Shown here: one piece after another, positions 42,094 through 48,995 of the stretch | Layout of the letters: each line of letters starts with the position of its first letter | Numbering within the stretch: the first letter of the stretch is position 1 | Assembly: GCA_043745485.1 (NCBI GenBank) | Contig: JAYTSU010000030.1 | Coordinates: forward strand, 1 to 51,817 | DNA: 51,817 bases | Direction of reading: 5' to 3' | DNA from: RYN-417 sp043745485 | GTDB taxonomy: Bacteria; Patescibacteriota; Saccharimonadia; Saccharimonadales; JACDBH01 | Program-made: the position numbers and the translations under genes | The notes under the pieces: model-generated | Told to the model about the DNA's origin: nothing | Seen by the model: only the letters and a program-made list of their open reading frames with translations | Databases searched by the model: none

Positions 42094-43011
42094 CTATTCA
42101 GTTAATATATATTTAATTAAATCTACTTTTAAACCCACCATCAAGCGACGTACACTCCGTTCATCTAAGCTAGTATTTTCTGCAATATAGGCATTTTTAT
42201 AAGGATCTAAGAACTGTTCTTCAAAATTATAAAAGCGAGTTTTCAGATCTTCATCTTTGCAATAGCCAAAATACTTATGTAGTTTTCCGTAGAAACTCAA
42301 AAGATCATCTAGCATTTTTCGTGTCATCATTTCACTATTTATTCTCCGTGGATCGTATAAGAGGCTTTCAAAATCTATAAAGCCAACCCGACCTCTTTCT
42401 GATAATGCTACATTTCTAGGTTGCGCATCACCATGCGTTATACCAAGAGCATGCATTCTACCTAATTGCTGGGCTGTTTGGGTAATTAATTCTAGCTGCT
42501 CACTCCCCATATCCCCCGTTTGTAACGCAATAGGAGACCAGCGTAAGTTGTCGAATGTTTTTAATGAGGGTTCATCTTCTGTTAATAAGAAAACTCGATT
42601 GTTGCAAGCGATAATTCCAAGCGTTCGAAAACTTTCAAATCCTTTACTTCGCATAAACTCATGAGCCGTATGTTCACGTATAGCAGCGGCTCTGCCGTCG
42701 TCGAAAGGTTTCACTGCAATAGGTAAATCATCATCATACGTATGAAGCTTCCCAAAAATTACTCCGTGATGCGAGTCGGTCGCACCTTGCAAACGAGCTG
42801 GGTCTGGCTCAAATTCAAATTCAGAATATTCTGTTAATCCGAGCCCATCATTGCTATCTCTTACATATAAAGCATTTTTTAATAGTTTGCCGGCATTTAA
42901 TGCACGCCTATCAAACAGGATTTCTTCATCATAATTAATAATTTCAATTCCCTCTACTAAAAGCAGGGCACGTTTGAATTCATCTGTACGCTGCAACATT
43001 CGGTCTTGCAT
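42094..43011 (-). CDS. Atypical protein kinase-like / aminoglycoside phosphotransferase-fold protein
   Basis: A 305-residue protein with kinase-fold catalytic motifs: a lysine in IAVKPF near 116, Glu in AAIREHTAHEF near 128, the catalytic loop ITHGDAQPRNVAL near 198 (HxDxxxxN) and the metal-binding GFIDFESLL near 215 (DFE in place of DFG). The N-terminal 90 residues are specific to this protein. It may phosphorylate a small molecule or a protein; the substrate cannot be inferred. It begins three bases after the gene at 43015 and is probably co-transcribed with it. Confidence 0.7.
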   Translation of the reverse strand: MQDRMLQRTDEFKRALLLVEGIEIINYDEEILFDRRALNAGKLLKNALYVRDSNDGLGLTEYSEFEFEPDPARLQGATDSHHGVIFGKLHTYDDDLPIAVKPFDDGRAAAIREHTAHEFMRSKGFESFRTLGIIACNNRVFLLTEDEPSLKTFDNLRWSPIALQTGDMGSEQLELITQTAQQLGRMHALGITHGDAQPRNVALSERGRVGFIDFESLLYDPRRINSEMMTRKMLDDLLSFYGKLHKYFGYCKDEDLKTRFYNFEEQFLDPYKNAYIAENTSLDERSVRRLMVGLKVDLIKYILTE

Positions 43012-43014
43012 AAC

Positions 43015-43635
43015 TTACCCAATCGTTCCTCGTAATGCATCTTGATTACCGAGCCTAAACTCCAGCGCAAGATCTTCTACATCTGGAGCAAAACCACTTT
43101 GCATAAGCTGATCTACTACATGGTCAATTAGGGGTTGCGGGTTTATAGTTAAAACATATTCCGCGGGAGGTGTGCAAACGACTGCTCCTTCTCCTTCGGG
43201 GATATAACTTAACATTTCAAGATTAAAACTGCTAGGCAAATGGTACCGGCTTGCCTGCCACAGCCGACCTATATAAATACCGGCTTTTCTAAATATTTCT
43301 GCCCTTTGCGGCGCCCCAGATCCTGGTGTATCAAAACTTTGAGCTAAACGTAGCAAAGGCACGGTTCCGCTTGGAACTTCACGTATATCAACGCCATCGT
43401 GAGTTAAGTTACCGTCTCTTATGAGCGGTAATGGCATGAGAGAAGGATGCAGTGGCTGAGAGCCCGTGGCTAATGAGGCTGGATAGCATAACAGACGCTG
43501 TTTCGTAGAATTACGTATATAGTCAAGTGAAGCATATTGGCCGATTTCTCTACCAATATTAAAGAACCTATGGACCTCTTCACCGGTCTCTAGTAATCGT
43601 CCTCGCCTGCGATTCCATTCTTCAGGAGTATGCAT
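43015..43635 (-). CDS. Unknown protein, possible pseudokinase partner
   Basis: No named family. The 206-residue product starts MHTPEEWNRRRGRLLETG. Its second half resembles the kinase C-lobe of its neighbour but lacks catalytic residues: an E-helix-like AGIYIGRLWQASRY, a loop HLPSSFN where HGDAQPRN stands in the partner, and then GAVVCTPPAEYV where the DFE strand stands. That reading is by eye. ATG 43633-43635 has TATAAT six bases upstream and TTGAAA 17 bases beyond, a strong leaderless promoter. Confidence 0.5.
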   Translation of the reverse strand: MHTPEEWNRRRGRLLETGEEVHRFFNIGREIGQYASLDYIRNSTKQRLLCYPASLATGSQPLHPSLMPLPLIRDGNLTHDGVDIREVPSGTVPLLRLAQSFDTPGSGAPQRAEIFRKAGIYIGRLWQASRYHLPSSFNLEMLSYIPEGEGAVVCTPPAEYVLTINPQPLIDHVVDQLMQSGFAPDVEDLALEFRLGNQDALRGTIG

Positions 43636-43641
43636 AAGTAT

Positions 43642-43670
43642 ATTATAATACAATAAGTATTATTTTTCAA
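43642..43670 (-). promoter_or_regulatory. Leaderless promoter TTGAAA-17-TATAAT-6-ATG
   Basis: On the minus strand TTGAAA (43665-43670), exactly 17 bases, TATAAT (43642-43647), then six bases and the ATG at 43633-43635. It is the cleanest example in the window of a promoter placed to start transcription at the start codon. Confidence 0.8.
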
Positions 43671-43740
43671 TAGTGGGCGTGCCTCCCATCCTTTTGATGT
43701 GCATGCTACAATTTTATGTAGTCATGAAAACCAAAAGCGT

Positions 43741-44628
43741 ATGCCAAAAATAAACCAAAGAGTATTGATGTCAGGGGCAGATTATTTTAGTGATCAGTTT
43801 GCTATTAATGCACATATGAATGCTAATGTCCCTGTAAGCATTCAAAAAGCAATGGACGAACACGCGGCAATCAAAAACGCCTTGGAAGAAGCTGGCATCG
43901 AGGTGGTACAGGTTACACCGCCCGTAGGTTGCCAAGACGGCGTCTATACGGCCAATTGGGCGCTCTGCAAAGGCAATAAGGCCGTAATGGCTAGTTTGCC
44001 CAACAAGCGAAAGGCCGAAGAAGCGTATGCCGAACAATGCCTCCGAGACCTTGGTAAAGAAATCATCAAAGTCCCCGAAGGTATGCATTTTAGCGGTCAG
44101 GGTGATGCTCTTCCCTGTGGTAATTATCTGTTTACCGGTTCTGTGTACCGCACAAGTCCTGAAGTCCACCCATTTTTAGCCAAAACACTTGGCTACGATG
44201 TTATAAGCCTCCAAACCAAGCCGCTGCGGTCTTTTTTTGGACGCGGCAAAGCAGTTATCAACGCCACTACTGGCTGGCCAGATAGCTATTATTACGATAT
44301 TGACCTTGCCCTTGCCATTATTACGGCCCCAGATGGGGACGACCCAGGTTTAATTGCCTGGTGCCCGGAGGCCTTCATGAAAGAGTCGGCCGTAAAAATC
44401 CGCAGCCTGCCAATAGATAAGATTGAAATAAGCCTGCACGAGGCTAAAAAGGCCTTTGCCTGCAACCTCGTCAGCAACGGCAAAACGGTTGTCATGAGCG
44501 CCTTTGCACCAAAGTTTAAGGCCGAACTCGAAAAACGCGGACTCAAAACCATCACTCCCATAGTAAGTGAACTTGGCAAAGGCGGCGGCTACATCCGTTG
44601 CACATCACTCAGTCTTGATAATGCCTAA
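43741..44628 (+). CDS. Amidinotransferase/DDAH-family protein with altered catalytic His
   Basis: A 295-residue protein of the guanidino-group-modifying pentein fold, like dimethylarginine dimethylaminohydrolases. Motifs FSGQGDALPCGNYLFTG near 113, FACNLVSNGKTVVM near 240 and the catalytic Cys in GGGYIRCTSLSL near 285 are clear. The expected HLD of the catalytic His segment is DID in YYYDIDLALAII near 183, so His appears to be Asp. ATG 43741 is the start; a slightly longer version from 43699 is less likely. Its stop overlaps the convergent murE by four bases. Substrate unknown. Confidence 0.75.
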   Translation: MPKINQRVLMSGADYFSDQFAINAHMNANVPVSIQKAMDEHAAIKNALEEAGIEVVQVTPPVGCQDGVYTANWALCKGNKAVMASLPNKRKAEEAYAEQCLRDLGKEIIKVPEGMHFSGQGDALPCGNYLFTGSVYRTSPEVHPFLAKTLGYDVISLQTKPLRSFFGRGKAVINATTGWPDSYYYDIDLALAIITAPDGDDPGLIAWCPEAFMKESAVKIRSLPIDKIEISLHEAKKAFACNLVSNGKTVVMSAFAPKFKAELEKRGLKTITPIVSELGKGGGYIRCTSLSLDNA

Positions 44629-45974
44629 AGCTTCTTAAGTGTTGCGCTAACGGCTAAAACTTCGTCATAGTCGCGCTTCAAAACTCGTTCAATATCACTG
44701 TCGTCTTGCGGGCGGTTGCGATATTCGGTGGCTTTAGGACCGTTATATAAGATGGACTTTTCGTGACCTTTGCCCAGCAGCAATACCATGTCGCCCTTTT
44801 GAGCTAAGCTGCAGGCTTTTTCAATCGCCTTCTCGCGTTCTAAGATTAGAAACAGGTCTTTTTCTTTTACTTTCCCGGCCTGCTCCGCACCACTGGCAAT
44901 TTGTTCTAAGATTTCATGGCCGTCAATGTCCCTGTCGTCCTCTTCGGTGGCAATAACAATGTCACCAAGTCGGCCGGCTACTTCGCCCTGCGCTGCCCGC
45001 TTTTCAATGTCCCTACGACCAGCTGAGCCAAATACGGTGATAATTCGGCCTTTCACCAATGGTCGAACTTCTTTTATAACTTTTTCGAAGCTTTCTGGCG
45101 TATGGGCATAATCCACAATCACGTCAAAGTCCTGACCTTCGTCAACCCGGGTCATCCGTCCTTCCACGCTCTGCAGGCTAGCAATGCCTTGTTCTATCTG
45201 TTCTTTACTCAAACCGATCGCCCTTCCAACCGCTACACAAGCCAGGGAATTATAAACGTTAAATGAGCCCGGCAAATGACAGGTTATATGGTAGGATTCA
45301 GTGCCTATTGTCGCAAGGTAAGTGGACCCACTCGGCGTCAGTTTAATGTCTGAAGCTTTTAAATCTCCAGCTTTTATCCCATATAAAACTGGGTTTTTAA
45401 CGGCGGCCGCAAAGAGTGTGCCACTAGGGTCGTCGGCGTTGGCAATGCCAACCTGCAGCCCCTTTTTGTTAGCGTTTGTCTGCTGAAACAGCATTTTTTT
45501 TGCATCACGATAGCGCTCAAACGTACGGTGATAATCCAGATGCTCATGCCCAACGTTTGTCATGACACCGATGCTGTACGGCACGCCCCACACCCGGTGC
45601 TGCGCCAAGGCGTGAGAGGTTGTTTCTAGCACTAACCAATCGGGGTTGAAACCTTTAATTTTCTGTAGTTGCTTGATGAGTTGAGCTGATCCGAGAGAAG
45701 TTAAGCGTGTTGGATTAGGGTGTTCGACGCCATCACCATAATCTATAGTGATTGTCGTCATCATTGCCACTTTAAAACCTGCATTTCGTAGCATCGCGGT
45801 AATGAGCGTGCAGGTGCTGGTCTTGCCATCTGTCCCTGTTACACCAATAACTTTCATATCTTTTGCTGGGAAGCCGGCCAATGTTTCCTCGAGTATTGCC
45901 TCACCCCAGTGGCCAAGCGGCTCAATCGCCTGAAACAAGCCAGTGGGCACTAATTTCTTAACAAAGCTACGCAT
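44625..45974 (-). CDS. murE: UDP-N-acetylmuramoyl-tripeptide synthetase-like Mur ligase (MurE type)
   Basis: Adds the third amino acid to the peptidoglycan stem. The 449-residue protein has the ATP loop VTGTDGKTSTCTLI near 44, the NVGHEHLDYH metal segment near 140, and the C-terminal Mur domain with VDYAHTPESFEKVI and GKGHEKS. It lacks a full N-terminal UDP-binding domain, being shorter than the usual 490 residues. The DNPR motif that marks meso-DAP enzymes is not present (EEDDRDIDG instead), so the amino acid cannot be assigned. TATAAT lies eight bases before the ATG. Confidence 0.88.
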   Translation of the reverse strand: MRSFVKKLVPTGLFQAIEPLGHWGEAILEETLAGFPAKDMKVIGVTGTDGKTSTCTLITAMLRNAGFKVAMMTTITIDYGDGVEHPNPTRLTSLGSAQLIKQLQKIKGFNPDWLVLETTSHALAQHRVWGVPYSIGVMTNVGHEHLDYHRTFERYRDAKKMLFQQTNANKKGLQVGIANADDPSGTLFAAAVKNPVLYGIKAGDLKASDIKLTPSGSTYLATIGTESYHITCHLPGSFNVYNSLACVAVGRAIGLSKEQIEQGIASLQSVEGRMTRVDEGQDFDVIVDYAHTPESFEKVIKEVRPLVKGRIITVFGSAGRRDIEKRAAQGEVAGRLGDIVIATEEDDRDIDGHEILEQIASGAEQAGKVKEKDLFLILEREKAIEKACSLAQKGDMVLLLGKGHEKSILYNGPKATEYRNRPQDDSDIERVLKRDYDEVLAVSATLKKL

Positions 45975-45982
45975 ATGTTCTG

Positions 45983-45988
45983 ATTATA
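45983..45988 (-). promoter_or_regulatory. -10 box TATAAT of murE (near-leaderless)
   Basis: TATAAT on the minus strand ends eight bases before the murE ATG (45972-45974). No -35 box close to consensus and no Shine-Dalgarno are seen. Confidence 0.45.
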
Positions 45989-46010
45989 CGGCATTTAAAC
46001 TACTTCGTAC

Positions 46011-47483
46011 TCAGGCAGTCACAGGCAATCCTTTGATGTCTTGGCCGTGAAGTTCGTTGAAAATATCATAATACGTATTCAGCTCAGCCCTGTTAATGAT
46101 ATGCCGTCCTTCATAAAACATGCCATCCCGGTGGTTCCATACAAAGCCTCGCTGTGCCCGCAGATTGTATTCGTCAAGAACTCTCTGGACGAAAATGCCT
46201 GGGCTTTCGGCTCCTACATTCACTGCGTTCGCATAGGGCCAATCTGCACTGTCAAATGTAGCTGGGACGACAGTGCTTGGCTCTGGCGCTGATACCGGTT
46301 GATTAGAATCTATTGCAGGAGGGGCTGCTTCGGCATCTGATGGAGTGACTTCAACAACAATAGGGCCGTCTGCCTGAGTCGGGACTGGAACTGAAACTTC
46401 AGCGGGACCATTTATCACAACGATCGTCGGAGGCACCGGTTCATTCTGTGGCTCTACAGCAACAGCCGGCGGTACTTCAACTATAACGATAGTCGTATCT
46501 GGTTCTGCAGGTTCGGTTGTACTGGTTTCTGGGGTTGACGGTAGGGCTGGAACAGCTACTGCAGGGGTTTCCGTCGTCGGTGTAGCTGGAATTGTGGGCG
46601 CAGTCGTCACAGGGACAGTTGCTGCAACAAATTTACCATCGACATCTGCATCCCTGTCACTCAACCCAAACCATAACGCACCGGCCGCTAACACACCAAT
46701 TACTACTGCGAGCACCTTACGTCCTCGCTTCTTTTTTTCAACTGGTACCGCTACAGCTTCGGTTCTGATGCCTTGTTCCCGAACTATCTCATCTATTGTC
46801 GTATCGTTAGCTACAATTACAGGATTTAAAACTTCCTCTTCACGCACTCCAGCAAGAGTTGTTTCATGAACAATGCCGGGATTATCTGGCTCCCTTTCCA
46901 GCACCGTATAATCGCCCCGGTGCTCGTCCTCATCGTACATATGTGCTTTTTCCGTCAATGGCCTAGGGCCACCTTCAATATCAGGTTCATCACCAGAATT
47001 CATTGCACGAGGAGAAATCAAAGGAACGCTATGTGTATCCCGTCTGATCATCTCTATTGTTCTCGAGGTCGGATGGTTTGGTGAGACTGGTGGCTTAAAC
47101 CATTTAACGGCGCTCATCCCAACGACTTGAAGTGCAGCATTAGATAGATCACCGTCAGGCTTACTATGAGTTATATCGCGTTTATCGAGCCATTGTTGCA
47201 TATCATATATCTGCGCGCCCTCAGTAATTGTTTCGGTTTCTGTATCTGTTGTTACGGAGCTTACAGTATTCGATTCCTGATCGATAGGGATAACAGATAT
47301 ATCTGAAACTTCTGGAGCTACAACTGGCGACTCTACATCGGAATATATAGTCATAAAATGCGTGATCATTTCCATAGCAAGTTTTTTTGATATAAACCGC
47401 CCGTGATCGCCGTGCCACCGCTGTTGACCGTTATAGACACTGCCTTTGAATTTTGAAGGGTAAACTGGCGTTGATTCATTCAT
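46011..47483 (-). CDS. Large single-TM protein with Thr/Pro/Val-rich linker, unknown
   Basis: Not recognised. The 490-residue protein has a probably cytoplasmic N-terminal part (1-250) with an initial segment GQQRWHGDHGRFISKK, a basic KKKRGRK stop, one TM helix at about 257-274, an extracellular linker of about 140 residues rich in Thr, Pro and Val (PVTTAPTIPATPTTETPAV), and a compact C-terminal domain of about 65 residues (NAVNVGAESPGIFVQRVLDE, WNHRDGMFYEGRHIINRAEL). No catalytic motif is visible. It is divergent from tsaD, with 120 bases between. Confidence 0.75.
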   Translation of the reverse strand: MNESTPVYPSKFKGSVYNGQQRWHGDHGRFISKKLAMEMITHFMTIYSDVESPVVAPEVSDISVIPIDQESNTVSSVTTDTETETITEGAQIYDMQQWLDKRDITHSKPDGDLSNAALQVVGMSAVKWFKPPVSPNHPTSRTIEMIRRDTHSVPLISPRAMNSGDEPDIEGGPRPLTEKAHMYDEDEHRGDYTVLEREPDNPGIVHETTLAGVREEEVLNPVIVANDTTIDEIVREQGIRTEAVAVPVEKKKRGRKVLAVVIGVLAAGALWFGLSDRDADVDGKFVAATVPVTTAPTIPATPTTETPAVAVPALPSTPETSTTEPAEPDTTIVIVEVPPAVAVEPQNEPVPPTIVVINGPAEVSVPVPTQADGPIVVEVTPSDAEAAPPAIDSNQPVSAPEPSTVVPATFDSADWPYANAVNVGAESPGIFVQRVLDEYNLRAQRGFVWNHRDGMFYEGRHIINRAELNTYYDIFNELHGQDIKGLPVTA

Positions 47484-47591
47484 AGAACTTATATATTGCA
47501 ATACTTACTACATCACCGCAATAAAAAATATTACACTCTGAGAAACGACACACTGTTGCGCTCAATTGGTGCGATTTCACCTCTGTTCTGG

Positions 47592-47597
47592 TATGCT
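47592..47597 (+). promoter_or_regulatory. -10 box TATGCT of tsaD (leaderless type)
   Basis: TATGCT ends six bases before the tsaD ATG at 47604. No Shine-Dalgarno is present. Confidence 0.45.
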
Positions 47598-47603
47598 TAT
47601 ATC

Positions 47604-48665
47604 ATGATTATTTTGGGAATTGAATCAAGCTGTGACGAAACAGCCGTTGGGATTGTGCGTGACGGCCATGAGCTGCTCGCTAATGCCGTGTTTACTTCGA
47701 TGGATCTGCACGCCGTCTATGGTGGCGTGGTGCCGGAGATTGCCGCTCGCAGCCATATTGAGTCGATCATACCTGTTTTAGGACAGGGCTTAACAGAGGC
47801 GAAACTGAGTTGGGATGATATTGATGGCATTGCCGTAACCTACGGCGCTGGGCTTGGTGGCTCACTTTTGGTTGGTGTTATGACTGCTCGCACGCTGGCT
47901 ATTGCTAAGCAAAAGCCGCTATATGCCATTAACCATGTGGAGGCGCATGTCTATGCCAACTTTTTGACCAGCACTTCCCTGCCCGGCTACGTTTTGTCCG
48001 CTGCTGTGCCCCTGTTCCCCTGCCTCGCCCTGATTGTTTCTGGAGGTCACAGCCAACTCGTTTTGTTCCGTGGCCACTTTGATTACACGCTGCTTGGACA
48101 AACCCAGGACGATGCCATTGGTGAAGCGTTTGATAAAGTCGCTAAAATCATAGGACTCCCCTACCCTGGTGGCCCCAGTGTTGGCAAAAAAGCGTTAGAA
48201 GGCAATCCACACGCCTTTACGCTGCCTAAGGCCAAGATGCCCGGTAAATATGACTTTTCTTTCTCTGGGGTCAAGACAGCCGTTTTACGCCATGCTCAAG
48301 CCGTGGTGGGAAAAGACTTCACCTTTCCCTCTTATGACCTTCCAGAGGCCTTAAATGATGCTCAGAAGGCCGATATTGCCGCCGTGTTCCAGCGCACTGC
48401 CATAGAAACGGTTGTTGATAAGACCCTTTTGGCATTCGAAGAATTCTCCCCTGCCTCTGTTGTTATTGCTGGAGGAGTTGCTGCTAGCCCAGAGCTACGT
48501 CGCCAACTCAGCGAGCGCCTGCCTATCCCCATAAGTTACCAGGACCCCAAGCTTTGCACCGACAATGGCGCTATGATTGCTACTCTGGGCTGTTTTAAAG
48601 CTATACATGACCAGCCTGTTGCCGACCCCTTCTCTCTTGATATTCAACCTAATTTGTCTATGTAG
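47604..48665 (+). CDS. tsaD: tRNA N6-adenosine threonylcarbamoyltransferase
   Basis: TsaD transfers threonylcarbamoyl to A37 of ANN-decoding tRNAs, with TsaB and TsaE. The 353-residue ASKHA-fold protein starts MIIILGIESSCDETAVGIV and has the metal-binding histidines in NHVEAHVYANF near 110, LIVSGGHSQLVL near 147, GEAFDKVAKIIGLPYPGGP near 178 and GVAASPELRRQL near 290. Length fits the family. The start is ATG 47604, placed after TATGCT; an extension of 36 codons upstream is not homologous. Confidence 0.97.
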   Translation: MIILGIESSCDETAVGIVRDGHELLANAVFTSMDLHAVYGGVVPEIAARSHIESIIPVLGQGLTEAKLSWDDIDGIAVTYGAGLGGSLLVGVMTARTLAIAKQKPLYAINHVEAHVYANFLTSTSLPGYVLSAAVPLFPCLALIVSGGHSQLVLFRGHFDYTLLGQTQDDAIGEAFDKVAKIIGLPYPGGPSVGKKALEGNPHAFTLPKAKMPGKYDFSFSGVKTAVLRHAQAVVGKDFTFPSYDLPEALNDAQKADIAAVFQRTAIETVVDKTLLAFEEFSPASVVIAGGVAASPELRRQLSERLPIPISYQDPKLCTDNGAMIATLGCFKAIHDQPVADPFSLDIQPNLSM

Positions 48666-48995
48666 CTATACATTATAATTTAATAGCATTTTTACTATAC
48701 TTTGTCAATATTGCTCACCTGCGACTAGTAGCTTATGCTTATTATGAAAACAAAAACGTTATGCCGTTTAACAGCGGTGGTACCTCAAATAAAACGTCTT
48801 TCTTCGGTAGGGATCTCGGAGAAGAGTGGTGGCAATAGTTAAATATTACAACAACCTGTTTCACGTGAACGAGACTAGGTTTACTATTTTTTTGTTTTCA
48901 TGTGAAAATACTTAAGCATTTTGCGTATGGCTTCTGGGGTTCTATAAGTGGCTTGACCCCTGGACGTTAGCCCCTAAACGCTGTAAGCTATACTG
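48666..48995 (+). other. 330-bp spacer upstream of valS with several inverted repeats
   Basis: No reading frame is supported. It holds a TATAAT (48674-48679) and a TATACT (48696-48701), the string GGTGGTACC (48775-48783) that recalls T-box bulges, an eight-pair hairpin at about 48806-48832, and a hairpin at 48853-48881 (AACCT-GTTTC/GAGAC-T-AGGTT) followed after five bases by seven T. The parS-like site lies inside the last. A hairpin GGGGTT/GACCCC occurs near 48936-48960. The valS promoter is probably TGGACG-17-TAAGCT-6-ATG. Confidence 0.5.
48857..48872. promoter_or_regulatory. parS-like site (ParB centromere-type)
   Basis: The 16 bases TGTTTCACGTGAACGA match the widely conserved parS TGTTTCACGTGAAACA at 14 of 16 positions, including the perfect core palindrome TTCACGTGAA (48860-48869). 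A second, weaker dyad TTCATGTGAA lies at 48897-48906. In most bacteria ParB sliding clamps load at such sites near the replication origin. No parA/parB genes are in the window, so function is inferred. Confidence 0.55.

Noticed and set aside
48760..48850. T-box riboswitch upstream of valS
   Set aside because: GGTGGTACC resembles the T-box bulge and UGGU would pair with a tRNA-Val ACCA end, but the flanking AGGG...CCCT pairing and a Stem I with a valine specifier cannot be made out. Running Infernal with RF00230 would decide.
48853..48893. Intrinsic terminator after tsaD
   Set aside because: A ten-pair hairpin exists, but the T-run begins five bases after it and the stem contains the parS-like core, so the dyad may serve DNA binding instead. 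Left open.
48989..48994. TATACT as valS -10 box
   Set aside because: It lies one base before the ATG, which would put the transcript start inside the gene; TAAGCT at 48984-48989 has better spacing.
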